From Thinopyrum elongatum (taxonomy: Eukaryota; Streptophyta; Magnoliopsida; Poales; Poaceae), in contig JAAAXO010000131.1 in assembly GCA_011799875.1 (NCBI GenBank), positions 646,150-710,149 of the forward strand: a stretch of DNA of 64,000 nt. Reading direction: 5' to 3'. Each line of letters starts with the position of its first letter. Within the stretch, counting starts at the first letter, position 1. The notes under the pieces are model-generated. The model saw nothing but the letters and a program-made list of their open reading frames with translations, had not been told where the DNA came from and did no database searches. Made by a program: the position numbers and the translations under genes. This document shows positions 63,179 to 64,000 of this stretch, one piece after another.

Positions 63179-64000
63179 TGATAGAGGCGAGGGTGTCCCG
63201 ATCTTTCGATGAGATGATATCTATCGTTTTTGGTGGAGTAGACTTTGACGATCCGACTACGAACGTGCGAGGACGTCGCGCCTTAGCAATCGCTAAACCA
63301 ACTCCGAGAGGTTATTGACCACGCCGGAGCACAATCAACCTGACCCCGAGGGTCTATCTCCTGCAAGCAAACGAAGAACAAGCAAGAAACTAAGATTTGC
63401 AATCTGGATATTGCGAATATAAGATGAAAGCTTTATTGATCGAAGTGGGGTTCTGTGACGTCTTGGTCTGGTCGTTGAACACAAACGAAGTACGCGAAGT
63501 TGCAGCTATGGCGAACTTTTAATCTAAACAAAACCCAAAGTCTAAACGGTGCCCTAAGGGCTGTATATATGGAGGAAGAGGAGGGGATTTCGTGGCCCTT
63601 GAAGGAGGGGTCCGAAACCAACCCTATCTCTTGTTTCCCCACACATACGGACTCTAAAAACAGCCTATACTCAAGTATTTCGAATTACATGGGCCTGGCC
63701 CAATACTAAGGTGACGCAGCACCATAATAGCCTCTGGACGAAATTTATGAAGTGACATCTTGTATATTTCGTCCAAGGCTTCCTGCACTCATTATGGTGG
63801 CTTCAAAGTCCTGAAATCATCACTTGTAACTCCGTTCTTGTTCCCCTTGTGCATGCCATCATCTCCATGCTTGAACTTGCTCCAAGGTTCCTCTTTCTTG
63901 TCCAAGCTAGGGCCTTCATTTGTAAGCAAAACAATGTATCCAATTTAGGCAGCATCATATTCTCATGAACTTTAGATCATTACCAAGAAACGAAAGTACC
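63179..64000 (-). repeat. Family A LTR, truncated by the window edge
   Basis: Begins (reverse orientation) TGATAGAGGCGAGGG and matches the 922 bp LTRs for 822 bp. It carries several one-base deletions (for example near 63684, 63724 and 63933), so it looks older than the others. The left flank is GTCCA. Whether it is solo or part of an element cannot be seen. Confidence 0.9.

Overview
The window looks like plant chromatin from a large-genome grass, most likely a Triticeae species (wheat, Aegilops or barley relative). The basis is one GC-rich, intron-containing calcium-dependent protein kinase gene (CDPK) embedded in nested Ty3/Gypsy LTR retrotransposons, a Stowaway-like MITE and a CACTA end. 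No element name is assigned from memory. I use working names: family A (LTRs begin TGATGAGGAC and end CTCTATCA; 922 bp in the pol-bearing type, 984 bp in the gag-only type) and family B (LTRs about 4.24 kb, begin TGTAACACCC and end GTCGTCACA), with a diverged relative B2.

Layout. 1-3544: gag-only A element (A1, plus strand; its 5' part lies outside the window). 3545-3982, 36044-36111 and 43251-44162: three pieces of one B2 LTR, split by three A-family insertions. 3983-36043: A element A3 (minus, TSD GAGCA). A3 is itself interrupted by a 24.4 kb tandem B array at 5846-30243 (LTR-internal-LTR-internal-LTR, TSD AGTCG). Its remaining body is a chimera: integrase, a 135 bp foreign LTR head, protease/gag, an inverted solo LTR, a second gag copy, leader and 5' LTR. 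36112-43250: complete A element A2 (minus, TSD GGAGT, LTRs 922 bp) with RT and integrase but an in-frame gag deletion and one frameshift. 44163-46554: leader and 5' LTR of a second gag-only A element (A1', minus) into which B2 inserted. 46555-47395: residual upstream region of the host gene.

47396-53857: CDPK gene, plus strand, seven coding exons. The junctions I inferred give exactly 624 codons including the stop: an N-myristoylation/palmitoylation-type start, a Pro/Gln-rich variable domain, a Ser/Thr kinase, an autoinhibitory junction and four EF-hands. A 4.1 kb intron lies between EF-hands 1 and 2. Starting 248 bp after the stop codon is an unusual compact A-family insertion made of three full LTRs separated by only 20 bp and 337 bp (54106-57228, TSD TAAGT). 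57229-61397 is intergenic, with two decayed copies of a B3-domain-like gene and local tandem duplications. 61398-63178 is one end of a CACTA transposon with a subterminal array of inverted repeats. 63179-64000 is another family A LTR that runs off the window.

The unexpected theme is family A. Its pol frame reads through the polypurine tract about 102 codons into the 3' LTR. Pol-bearing and gag-only members share R/U5 and primer-binding-site sequence but differ in U3. Several rearranged copies are joined exactly at the LTR terminus to unrelated internal positions. This points to recurrent cDNA end joining, self-integration or template switching rather than random decay.
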